This document shows positions 33,766-45,965 of a DNA stretch of 64,000 nt, in pieces (positions within the stretch are counted from its first letter, which is position 1; each line of letters opens with the position of its first letter). Below the pieces are notes generated by a model. That model saw only the letters and a program-made list of their open reading frames with translations. It did no database searches and had not been told where the DNA came from. This DNA comes from Trichostrongylus colubriformis (lineage: Eukaryota; Nematoda; Chromadorea; Rhabditida; Trichostrongylidae). The stretch covers positions 26,448,068 to 26,512,067 of the forward strand of contig OZ022259.1 in NCBI GenBank assembly GCA_963978905.1, in the 5' to 3' direction. The translations under genes and the position numbers were made by a program.

Positions 33766-34900
33766 GACAGCCGTTTCTTTCACAAATTTTCAAGATCTGA
33801 TACCTTTATCGACACCATGAGAGAGGAGACAACGTCCAAGAAATAACAGTCGCAGTGGCAAAATTGTAGGTCCCGGGGAGATTTGAACTCCCTTGCAGGA
33901 TTCAGAGTCCTGAGTGCTAACCGTTACATCACGAGACCGACAGCCGTTTCTTTCACAAATTTTCAAGATCTGATACCTTTATCGACACCATGAGAGAGGA
34001 GACAACGTCCAAGAAATAACAGTCGCAGTGGCAAAATTGTAGGTCCGGGGAGATTTGAACTCCCGTCGCAGGATTCAGAGTCCTGAGTGCTAACCGCTAC
34101 ACCACGGGACCAACAACCGTTTCTCTCAGAACCTTTCAAGATCTGATACCTTTATTGATATCCATTGTAGAAAACAACGTCTAAGAGATAACAGCCGCAG
34201 TGGCAAAATTGTAGGTCCCGGGGAGATTTGAACTCCCTTGCAGGATTCAGAGTCCTGAGTGCTAACCGCTACACCACGGGACCGACAACCGTTTCTTTCA
34301 CAAATTTTCAAGATCTGATACCTTTATCGACACCATGAGAGAGGAGACAACGTCCAAGAAATAACAGTCGCAGTGGCAAAATTGTAGGTCCCGGGAAGAT
34401 TTGAACTCCCTTGCAGGATTCAGAGTCCTGAGTGCTAACCGTTACATCACGAGACCGACAGCCGTTTCTTTCACAAATTTTCAAGATCTGATACCTTTAT
34501 CGACACCATGAGAGAGGAGACAACGTCCAAGAAATAACAGTCGCAGTGGCAAAATTGTAGGTCCCGGGGAGATTTGAACTCCCTTGCAGGATTCAGAGTC
34601 CTGAGTGCTAACCGCTACACCACGGGACCGACAACCGTTTCTCTCAGAACCTTTCAAGATCTGATACCTTTATTGATATATATTGTAGAAAAGAACGTCT
34701 AAGAGATAACAGCCGCAGTGGCAAAGTTGTAGGTTCCGGGGAGATTTGAACTCCCTTGCAGGATTCAGAGTCCTGAGTGCTAACCGCTACACCACGGGAC
34801 CGACAGCCGTTTCTTTCACAAATTTTCAAGATCTGATACCTTTATCGACACCATGAGAGAGGAGACAACGTCTAAGAGATAACAGTCGCAGTGGCAAAGT
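32400..34900. repeat. 14-unit segment repeated at 37928-40430 (offset 5,528 bp)
   Basis: From 32487c to 34732b the classes equal 38015c to 40260b. They part after that because 40260 is followed directly by bv where 34732 is followed by bc-a-b-bv. Confidence 0.8.
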
Positions 34901-37753
34901 TGTAGGTTCCGGGAAGATTTGAACTCCCTTGCAGGATTCAGAGTCCTGAGTGCTAACCGTTACATCACGAGACCGACAGCCGTTTCTTTCACAAATTTTC
35001 AAGATCTGATACCTTTATCGACACCATGAGAGAGGAGACAACGTCCAAGAAATAACAGTCGCAGTGGCAAAATTGTAGGTCCCGGGGAGATTTGAACTCC
35101 CTTGCAGGATTCAGAGTCCTGAGTGCTAACCGCTACACCACGGGACCGACAACCGTTTCTCTCAGAACCTTTCAAGATCTGATACCTTTATTGATATATA
35201 TTGTAGAAAAGAACGTCTAAGAGATAACAGCCGCAGTGGCAAAGTTGTAGGTTCCGGGGAGATTTGAACTCCCTTGCAGGATTCAGAGTCCTGAGTGCTA
35301 ACCGCTACACCACGGGACCGACAGCCGTTTCTTTCACAAATTTTCAAGATCTGATACCTTTATCGACACCATGAGAGAGGAGACAACGTCTAAGAGATAA
35401 CAGTCGCAGTGGCAAAGTTGTAGGTTCCGGGGAGATTTGAACTCCCGTCGCAGGATTCAGAGTCCTGAGTGCTAACCGCTACACCACGGGACCGACAGCC
35501 GTTTCTTCCACAAATTTTCAAGATCTGATACCTTTATGGATACCATGAGAGAGGAAACAGCGTCCGAGAAATAACAGTCGTAGTGGCAAAATTGTAGGTC
35601 CCTGGGAGATTTGAACTCCCTTGCAGTCCTCAGAGTCCTGAGTGCTAACCGCTACACCACGGGACCGACAGCCGTTTCTTTCACAAATTTTCAAGATCTG
35701 ATACCTTTATTGATATCCATTGTAGAAAACAACGTCTAAGAGATAACAGCCGCAGTGGCAAAGTTGTAGGTTCCGGGGAGATTTGAACTCCCTTGCAGGA
35801 TTCAGAGTCCTGAGTGCTAACCGCTACACCACGGGACCGACAGCCGTTTCTTTCACAAATTTTCAAGATCTGATACCTTTATCGACACCATGAGAGAGGA
35901 GACAACGTCCAAGAAATAACAGTCGCAGTGGCAAAATTGTAGGTCCCGGGGAGATTTGAACTCCCTTGCAGGATTCAGAGTCCTGAGTGCTAACCGTTAC
36001 ATCACGAGACCGACAGCCGTTTCTTTCACAAATTTTCAAGATCTGATACCTTTATCGACACCATGAGAGAGGAGACAACGTCCAAGAAATAACAGTCGCA
36101 GTGGCAAAATTGTAGGTCCGGGGAGATTTGAACTCCCGTCGCAGGATTCAGAGTCCTGAGTGCTAACCGCTACACCACGGGACCAACAACCGTTTCTCTC
36201 AGAACCTTTCAAGATCTGATACCTTTATTGATATCCATTGTAGAAAACAACGTCTAAGAGATAACAGCCGCAGTGGCAAAATTGTAGGTCCCGGGGAGAT
36301 TTGAACTCCCTTGCAGGATTCAGAGTCCTGAGTGCTAACCGCTACACCACGGGACCGACAACCGTTTCTTTCACAAATTTTCAAGATCTGATACCTTTAT
36401 CGACACCATGAGAGAGGAGACAACGTCCAAGAAATAACAGTCGCAGTGGCAAAATTGTAGGTCCCGGGAAGATTTGAACTCCCTTGCAGGATTCAGAGTC
36501 CTGAGTGCTAACCGTTACATCACGAGACCGACAGCCGTTTCTTTCACAAATTTTCAAGATCTGATACCTTTATCGATACCATGAGATAGGAAACAACGTC
36601 TAAGAGATAACAGTCGCAGTGGCAAAGTTGTAGGTTCCGGGGAGATTTGAACTCCCTTGCAGGATTCAGAGTCCTGAGTGCTAACCGCTACACCACGGGA
36701 CCGACAACCGTTTCTCTCAGAACCTTTCAAGATCTGATACCTTTATTGATATATATTGTAGAAAAGAACGTCTAAGAGATAACAGCCGCAGTGGCAAAGT
36801 TGTAGGTTCCGGGGAGATTTGAACTCCCTTGCAGGATTCAGAGTCCTGAGTGCTAACCGCTACACCACGGGACCGACAGCCGTTTCTTTCACAAATTTTC
36901 AAGATCTGATACCTTTATCGACACCATGAGAGAGGAGACAACGTCTAAGAGATAACAGTCGCAGTGGCAAAGTTGTAGGTTCCGGGAAGATTTGAACTCC
37001 CTTGCAGGATTCAGAGTCCTGAGTGCTAACCGTTACATCACGAGACCGACAGCCGTTTCTTTCACAAATTTTCAAGATCTGATACCTTTATCGACACCAT
37101 GAGAGAGGAGACAACGTCCAAGAAATAACAGTCGCAGTGGCAAAATTGTAGGTCCCGGGGAGATTTGAACTCCCTTGCAGGATTCAGAGTCCTGAGTGCT
37201 AACCGCTACACCACGGGACCGACAACCGTTTCTCTCAGAACCTTTCAAGATCTGATACCTTTATTGATATATATTGTAGAAAAGAACGTCTAAGAGATAA
37301 CAGCCGCAGTGGCAAAGTTGTAGGTTCCGGGGAGATTTGAACTCCCTTGCAGGATTCAGAGTCCTGAGTGCTAACCGCTACACCACGGGACCGACAGCCG
37401 TTTCTTTCACAAATTTTCAAGATCTGATACCTTTATCGACACCATGAGAGAGGAGACAACGTCTAAGAGATAACAGTCGCAGTGGCAAAGTTGTAGGTTC
37501 CGGGGAGATTTGAACTCCCGTCGCAGGATTCAGAGTCCTGAGTGCTAACCGCTACACCACGGGACCGACAGCCGTTTCTTCCACAAATTTTCAAGATCTG
37601 ATACCTTTATGGATACCATGAGAGAGGAAACAGCGTCCGAGAAATAACAGTCGTAGTGGCAAAATTGTAGGTCCCTGGGAGATTTGAACTCCCTTGCAGT
37701 CCTCAGAGTCCTGAGTGCTAACCGCTACACCACGGGACCGACAGCCGTTTCTT
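33608..37753. repeat. 2,073-bp block (12 units) in near-perfect tandem duplicate
   Basis: Starts at 33608 and 35681, with the next boundary at 37754. Only one unit differs clearly (34560a against 36633b). The same 2,073-bp step also separates 40691 from 42764. Confidence 0.82.
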
Positions 37754-37911
37754 TCACAAATTTTCAAGATCTGATACCTTTATTGATATCCATTGTAGAA
37801 AACAACGTCTAAGAGATAACAGCCGCAGTGGCAAAGTTGTAGGTTCCGGGGAGATTTGAACTCCCTTGCAGGATTCAGAGTCCTGAGTGCTAACCGCTAC
37901 ACCACGGGACC
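33869..37911 (-). tRNA. tRNA-Gln(CUG) cluster, copies 196-219
   Basis: Lower coordinates with class: 33869c, 34042d, 34214a, 34387c, 34560a, 34732b, 34905bc, 35078a, 35250b, 35423bv, 35597x, 35769b, 35942c, 36115d, 36287a, 36460c, 36633b, 36805b, 36978bc, 37151a, 37323b, 37496bv, 37670x, 37842b. The 12-copy run c-d-a-c-(a or b)-b-bc-a-b-bv-x-b occurs twice in tandem, 2,073 bp apart. The fifth position differs: class a at 34560 and class b at 36633, the latter with a GATAGGAAAC spacer. Confidence 0.92.
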
Positions 37912-38010
37912 GACAGCCGTTTCTTTCACAAATTTTCAAGATCTGATACCTTTATCGACACCATGAGAGAGGAGACAACGTCCAAGAAATAACAGTCGCA
38001 GTGGCAAAAT
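35400..38010. repeat. 15-unit segment repeated at 40410-43020 (offset 5,010 bp)
   Basis: The classes from 35423bv to 37842b equal those from 40433bv to 42852b, including two bv-x pairs each. Confidence 0.82.
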
Positions 38011-38014
38011 TGTA

Positions 38015-41000
38015 GGTCCCGGGAAGATTTGAACTCCCTTGCAGGATTCAGAGTCCTGAGTGCTAACCGTTACATCACGAGACCGACAGCCGTTTCTTTC
38101 ACAAATTTTCAAGATCTGATACCTTTATCGACACCATGAGAGAGGAGACAACGTCCAAGAAATAACAGTCGCAGTGGCAAAATTGTAGGTCCCGGGGAGA
38201 TTTGAACTCCCGTCGCAGGATTCAGAGTCCTGAGTGCTCACCGCTACACCACGGGACCTGCAGCCGTTTCTTCCACAAATTTTCAAGATCTGATACCTTT
38301 ATGGATACCATGAGAGAGGAAACAGCGTCCGAGAAATAACAGTCGCAGTGGCAAAATTGTAGGTCCCGAGGAGATTTGAACTCCCTTGCAGGATTCAGAG
38401 TCCTGAGTGCTAACCGCTACACCACGGGACCGACAACCGTTTCTCTCAGAACCTTTCAAGATCTGATACCTTTATTGATATATATTGTAGAAAAGAACGT
38501 CCAAGAAATAACAGTCGCAGTGGCAAAATTGTAGGTCCCGGGGAGATTTGAACTCCCGTCGCAGGATTCAGAGTCCTGAGTGCTCACCGCTACACCACGG
38601 GACCTGCAGCCGTTTCTTCCACAAATTTTCAAGATCTGATACCTTTATGGATACCATGAGAGAGGAAACAGCGTCCGAGAAATAACAGTCGCAGTGGCAA
38701 AATTGTAGGTCCCGAGGAGATTTGAACTCCCTTGCAGGATTCAGAGTCCTGAGTGCTAACCGTTACATCACGAGACCGACAGCCGTTTCTTTCACAAATT
38801 TTCAAGATCTGATACCTTTATTGATATCCATTGTAGAAAACAACGTCTAAGAGATAACAGCCGCAGTGGCAAAGTTGTAGGTCCCGGGGAGATTTGAACT
38901 CCCTTGCAGGATTCAGAGTCCTGAGTGCTAACCGCTACACCACGGGACCGACAACCGTTTCTCTCAGAACCTTTCAAGATCTGATACCTCTATTGATATC
39001 CATTGTAGAAAACAACGTCTAAGAGATAACAGCCGCAGTGGCAAAGTTGTAGGTTCAGGGGAGATTTGAACTCCCTTGCAGGATTCAGAGTCCTGAGTGC
39101 TAACCGCTACACCACGGGACCGACAGCCGTTTCTTTCACAAATTTTCAAGATCTGATACCTTTATTGATATCCATTGTAGAAAACAACGTCTAAGAGATA
39201 ACAGCCGCAGTGGCAAAGTTGTAGGTTCCGGGGAGATTTGAACTCCCTTGCAGGATTCAGAGTCCTGAGTGCTAACCGCTACACCACGGGACCGACAGCC
39301 GTTTCTTTCACAAATTTTCAAGATCTGATACCTTTATCGACACCATGAGAGAGGAGACAACGTCCAAGAAATAACAGTCGCAGTGGCAAAATTGTAGGTC
39401 CCGGGGAGATTTGAACTCCCTTGCAGGATTCAGAGTCCTGAGTGCTAACCGTTACATCACGAGACCGACAGCCGTTTCTTTCACAAATTTTCAAGATCTG
39501 ATACCTTTATCGACACCATGAGAGAGGAGACAACGTCCAAGAAATAACAGTCGCAGTGGCAAAATTGTAGGTCCGGGGAGATTTGAACTCCCGTCGCAGG
39601 ATTCAGAGTCCTGAGTGCTAACCGCTACACCACGGGACCAACAACCGTTTCTCTCAGAACCTTTCAAGATCTGATACCTTTATTGATATCCATTGTAGAA
39701 AACAACGTCTAAGAGATAACAGCCGCAGTGGCAAAATTGTAGGTCCCGGGGAGATTTGAACTCCCTTGCAGGATTCAGAGTCCTGAGTGCTAACCGCTAC
39801 ACCACGGGACCGACAACCGTTTCTTTCACAAATTTTCAAGATCTGATACCTTTATCGACACCATGAGAGAGGAGACAACGTCCAAGAAATAACAGTCGCA
39901 GTGGCAAAATTGTAGGTCCCGGGAAGATTTGAACTCCCTTGCAGGATTCAGAGTCCTGAGTGCTAACCGTTACATCACGAGACCGACAGCCGTTTCTTTC
40001 ACAAATTTTCAAGATCTGATACCTTTATCGACACCATGAGAGAGGAGACAACGTCCAAGAAATAACAGTCGCAGTGGCAAAATTGTAGGTCCCGGGGAGA
40101 TTTGAACTCCCTTGCAGGATTCAGAGTCCTGAGTGCTAACCGCTACACCACGGGACCGACAACCGTTTCTCTCAGAACCTTTCAAGATCTGATACCTTTA
40201 TTGATATATATTGTAGAAAAGAACGTCTAAGAGATAACAGCCGCAGTGGCAAAGTTGTAGGTTCCGGGGAGATTTGAACTCCCTTGCAGGATTCAGAGTC
40301 CTGAGTGCTAACCGCTACACCACGGGACCGACAGCCGTTTCTTTCACAAATTTTCAAGATCTGATACCTTTATCGACACCATGAGAGAGGAGACAACGTC
40401 TAAGAGATAACAGTCGCAGTGGCAAAGTTGTAGGTTCCGGGGAGATTTGAACTCCCGTCGCAGGATTCAGAGTCCTGAGTGCTAACCGCTACACCACGGG
40501 ACCGACAGCCGTTTCTTCCACAAATTTTCAAGATCTGATACCTTTATGGATACCATGAGAGAGGAAACAGCGTCCGAGAAATAACAGTCGTAGTGGCAAA
40601 ATTGTAGGTCCCTGGGAGATTTGAACTCCCTTGCAGTCCTCAGAGTCCTGAGTGCTAACCGCTACACCACGGGACCGACAGCCGTTTCTTTCACAAATTT
40701 TCAAGATCTGATACCTTTATTGATATCCATTGTAGAAAACAACGTCTAAGAGATAACAGCCGCAGTGGCAAAGTTGTAGGTTCCGGGGAGATTTGAACTC
40801 CCTTGCAGGATTCAGAGTCCTGAGTGCTAACCGCTACACCACGGGACCGACAGCCGTTTCTTTCACAAATTTTCAAGATCTGATACCTTTATCGACACCA
40901 TGAGAGAGGAGACAACGTCCAAGAAATAACAGTCGCAGTGGCAAAATTGTAGGTCCCGGGGAGATTTGAACTCCCTTGCAGGATTCAGAGTCCTGAGTGC

Positions 41001-43612
41001 TAACCGTTACATCACGAGACCGACAGCCGTTTCTTTCACAAATTTTCAAGATCTGATACCTTTATCGACACCATGAGAGAGGAGACAACGTCCAAGAAAT
41101 AACAGTCGCAGTGGCAAAATTGTAGGTCCGGGGAGATTTGAACTCCCGTCGCAGGATTCAGAGTCCTGAGTGCTAACCGCTACACCACGGGACCAACAAC
41201 CGTTTCTCTCAGAACCTTTCAAGATCTGATACCTTTATTGATATCCATTGTAGAAAACAACGTCTAAGAGATAACAGCCGCAGTGGCAAAATTGTAGGTC
41301 CCGGGGAGATTTGAACTCCCTTGCAGGATTCAGAGTCCTGAGTGCTAACCGCTACACCACGGGACCGACAACCGTTTCTTTCACAAATTTTCAAGATCTG
41401 ATACCTTTATCGACACCATGAGAGAGGAGACAACGTCCAAGAAATAACAGTCGCAGTGGCAAAATTGTAGGTCCCGGGAAGATTTGAACTCCCTTGCAGG
41501 ATTCAGAGTCCTGAGTGCTAACCGTTACATCACGAGACCGACAGCCGTTTCTTTCACAAATTTTCAAGATCTGATACCTTTATCGATACCATGAGATAGG
41601 AAACAACGTCTAAGAGATAACAGTCGCAGTGGCAAAGTTGTAGGTTCCGGGGAGATTTGAACTCCCTTGCAGGATTCAGAGTCCTGAGTGCTAACCGCTA
41701 CACCACGGGACCGACAACCGTTTCTCTCAGAACCTTTCAAGATCTGATACCTTTATTGATATATATTGTAGAAAAGAACGTCTAAGAGATAACAGCCGCA
41801 GTGGCAAAGTTGTAGGTTCCGGGGAGATTTGAACTCCCTTGCAGGATTCAGAGTCCTGAGTGCTAACCGCTACACCACGGGACCGACAGCCGTTTCTTTC
41901 ACAAATTTTCAAGATCTGATACCTTTATCGACACCATGAGAGAGGAGACAACGTCTAAGAGATAACAGTCGCAGTGGCAAAGTTGTAGGTTCCGGGAAGA
42001 TTTGAACTCCCTTGCAGGATTCAGAGTCCTGAGTGCTAACCGTTACATCACGAGACCGACAGCCGTTTCTTTCACAAATTTTCAAGATCTGATACCTTTA
42101 TCGACACCATGAGAGAGGAGACAACGTCCAAGAAATAACAGTCGCAGTGGCAAAATTGTAGGTCCCGGGGAGATTTGAACTCCCTTGCAGGATTCAGAGT
42201 CCTGAGTGCTAACCGCTACACCACGGGACCGACAACCGTTTCTCTCAGAACCTTTCAAGATCTGATACCTTTATTGATATATATTGTAGAAAAGAACGTC
42301 TAAGAGATAACAGCCGCAGTGGCAAAGTTGTAGGTTCCGGGGAGATTTGAACTCCCTTGCAGGATTCAGAGTCCTGAGTGCTAACCGCTACACCACGGGA
42401 CCGACAGCCGTTTCTTTCACAAATTTTCAAGATCTGATACCTTTATCGACACCATGAGAGAGGAGACAACGTCTAAGAGATAACAGTCGCAGTGGCAAAG
42501 TTGTAGGTTCCGGGGAGATTTGAACTCCCGTCGCAGGATTCAGAGTCCTGAGTGCTAACCGCTACACCACGGGACCGACAGCCGTTTCTTCCACAAATTT
42601 TCAAGATCTGATACCTTTATGGATACCATGAGAGAGGAAACAGCGTCCGAGAAATAACAGTCGTAGTGGCAAAATTGTAGGTCCCTGGGAGATTTGAACT
42701 CCCTTGCAGTCCTCAGAGTCCTGAGTGCTAACCGCTACACCACGGGACCGACAGCCGTTTCTTTCACAAATTTTCAAGATCTGATACCTTTATTGATATC
42801 CATTGTAGAAAACAACGTCTAAGAGATAACAGCCGCAGTGGCAAAGTTGTAGGTTCCGGGGAGATTTGAACTCCCTTGCAGGATTCAGAGTCCTGAGTGC
42901 TAACCGCTACACCACGGGACCGACAGCCGTTTCTTTCACAAATTTTCAAGATCTGATACCTTTATCGACACCATGAGAGAGGAGACAACGTCCAAGAAAT
43001 AACAGTCGCAGTGGCAAAATTGTAGGTCCCGGGGAGATTTGAACTCCCTTGCAGGATTCAGAGTCCTGAGTGCTAACCGTTACATCACGAGACCGACAGC
43101 CGTTTCTTTCACAAATTTTCAAGATCTGATACCTTTATCGACACCATGAGAGAGGAGACAACGTCCAAGAAATAACAGTCGCAGTGGCAAAATTGTAGGT
43201 CCGGGGAGATTTGAACTCCCGTCGCAGGATTCAGAGTCCTGAGTGCTAACCGCTACACCACGGGACCAACAACCGTTTCTCTCAGAACCTTTCAAGATCT
43301 GATACCTTTATTGATATCCATTGTAGAAAACAACGTCTAAGAGATAACAGCCGCAGTGGCAAAATTGTAGGTCCCGGGGAGATTTGAACTCCCTTGCAGG
43401 ATTCAGAGTCCTGAGTGCTAACCGCTACACCACGGGACCGACAACCGTTTCTTTCACAAATTTTCAAGATCTGATACCTTTATCGACACCATGAGAGAGG
43501 AGACAACGTCCAAGAAATAACAGTCGCAGTGGCAAAATTGTAGGTCCCGGGAAGATTTGAACTCCCTTGCAGGATTCAGAGTCCTGAGTGCTAACCGTTA
43601 CATCACGAGACC
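38015..43612 (-). tRNA. tRNA-Gln(CUG) cluster, copies 220-252
   Basis: Lower coordinates with class: 38015c, 38188v, 38362a, 38534v, 38708c, 38880a, 39052b, 39224b, 39397c, 39570d, 39742a, 39915c, 40088a, 40260b, 40433bv, 40607x, 40779b, 40952c, 41125d, 41297a, 41470c, 41643b, 41815b, 41988bc, 42161a, 42333b, 42506bv, 42680x, 42852b, 43025c, 43198d, 43370a, 43543c. The first half matches 32,400-34,900 at an offset of 5,528 bp; the second half matches 35,400-38,010 at an offset of 5,010 bp. One three-copy segment (bc-a-b) is missing between 40260 and 40433 compared with the neighbouring repeats. Confidence 0.92.
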
Positions 43613-43715
43613 GACAGCCGTTTCTTTCACAAATTTTCAAGATCTGATACCTTTATCGATACCATGAGATAGGAAACAACGTCTAAGAGATAACAGTCGC
43701 AGTGGCAAAGTTGTA

Positions 43716-43784
43716 GGTTCCGGGGAGATTTAACTCCCTTGCAGGATTCAGAGTCCTGAGCGCTAACCGCTACACCACGGGACC
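43716..43784 (-). pseudogene. tRNA-Gln-like, class e copy lacking C56
   Basis: The plus strand reads GAGATTTAACTCCC, one G short, so the T loop becomes TTAAAT and the universal C56 is lost. This breaks the B box core and the G19-C56 contact. The b acceptor mismatch and A24G in the D stem (AGCGCT) are also present. The gene is 69 nt. Seven copies, all in the third domain: 43716, 45966 (with C27A as well), 48388, 50633, 53055, 55820 and 59801. Both TFIIIC binding and folding should fail, so these serve best as markers of array duplication. Confidence 0.82.
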
Positions 43785-45965
43785 GACAACCGTTTCTTTC
43801 AGAAACTTTCAAGATCTGATACCTCTATTGATATCCATTGTAGAAAACAACGTCTAAGAGACAACAGCCGCAGTGGCAAAGTTGTAGGTTCCGGGGAGAT
43901 TTGAACTCCCTTGCAGGATTCAGAGTCCTGAGTGCTAACCGCTACACCACGGGACCGACAACCGTTTCTTTCACAAATTTTCAAGATCTGATACCTTTGT
44001 CGACACCATGAGAGAGGAGACAACGTCCAAGAAATAACAGTCGCAGTGGCAAAATTGTAGGTCCCGGGGAGATTTGAACTCCCGTCGCAGGATTCAGAGT
44101 CCTGAGTGCTAACCGCTACACCACGGGACCGACAGCCGTTTCTTCCACAAATTTTCAAGATCTGATACCTTTATCGACACCATGAGAGAGGAGACAACGT
44201 CCAAGAAATAACAGTCGCAGTGGCAAAATTGTAGGTCCCGGGGAGATTTGAACTCCCGTCGCAGGATTCAGAGTCCTGAGTGCTAACCGCTACACCACGG
44301 GACCGACAACCGTTTCTTTCACAAATTTTCAAGATCTGATACCTTTATCGACACCATGAGGGAGGAGACAACGTCCAAGAAATAACAGTCGCAGTGGCAA
44401 AATTGTAGGTCCCGGGGAGATTTGAACTCCCGTCGCAGGATTCAGAGTCCTGAGTGCTAACCGCTACACCACGGGACCGACAACCGTTTCTTTCAGAAAC
44501 TTTCAAGATCTGATACCTCTATTGATATCCAGTGTAGAAAACAACGTCTAAGAGATAACAGCCGCAGTGGCAAAGTTGTAGGTTCCGGGGAGATTTGAAC
44601 TCCCTTGCAGGATTCAGAGTCCTGAGTGCTAACCGCTACACCACGGGACCGACAACCGTTTCTTTCACAAATTTTCAAGATCTGATACCTTCGTCGACAC
44701 CATGAGGGAGGAGACAACGTCCAAGAAATAACAGTCGCAGTGGCAAAATTGTAGGTCCCGGGGAGATTTGAACTCCCGTCGCAGGATTCAGAGTCCTGAG
44801 TGCTAACCGCTACACCACGGGACCGACAGCCGTTTCTTCCACAAATTTTCAAGATCTGATACCTTTATGGATACCATGAGAGAGGAAACAGCGTCCGAGA
44901 AATAACAGTCGCAGTGGCAAAATTGTAGGTCCCGGGGAGATTTGAACTCTCGTCGCAGGATTCAGAGTCCTGAGTGCTAACCGCTACACCACGGGACCGA
45001 CAGCCGTTTCTTTCACAAATTTTCAAGATCTGATACCTTTATCGACACCATGAGAGAGGAGACAACGTCCAAGAAATAACAGTCGCAGTGGCAAAATTGT
45101 AGGTCCCGGGGAGATTTGAACTCCCTTGCAGGATTCAGAGTCCTGAGTGCTAACCGTTACATCACGAGACCGACAGCCGTTTCTTTCACAAATTTTCAAG
45201 ATCTGATACCTTTATCGACACCATGAGAGAGGAGACAACGTCCAAGAAATAACAGTCGCAGTGGCAAAATTGTAGGTCCGGGGAGATTTGAACTCCCGTC
45301 GCAGGATTCAGAGTCCTGAGTGCTAACCGCTACACCACGGGACCAACAACCGTTTCTCTCAGAACCTTTCAAGATCTGATACCTTTATTGATATCCATTG
45401 TAGAAAACAACGTCTAAGAGATAACAGCCGCAGTGGCAAAATTGTAGGTCCCGGGGAGATTTGAACTCCCTTGCAGGATTCAGAGTCCTGAGTGCTAACC
45501 GCTACACCACGGGACCGACAACCGTTTCTTTCACAAATTTTCAAGATCTGATACCTTTATCGACACCATGAGAGAGGAGACAACGTCCAAGAAATAACAG
45601 TCGCAGTGGCAAAATTGTAGGTCCCGGGAAGATTTGAACTCCCTTGCAGGATTCAGAGTCCTGAGTGCTAACCGTTACATCACGAGACCGACAGCCGTTT
45701 CTTTCACAAATTTTCAAGATCTGATACCTTTATCGATACCATGAGATAGGAAACAACGTCTAAGAGATAACAGCCGCAGTGGCAAAATTGTAGGTCCCGG
45801 GGAGATTTGAACTCCCTTGCAGGATTCAGAGTCCTGAGTGCTAACCGCTACACCACGGGACCGACAACCGTTTCTTTCACAAATTTTCAAGATCTGATAC
45901 CTTTATCGACACCATGAGAGAGGAGACAACGTCCAAGAAATAACAGTCGCAGTGGCAAAATTGTA

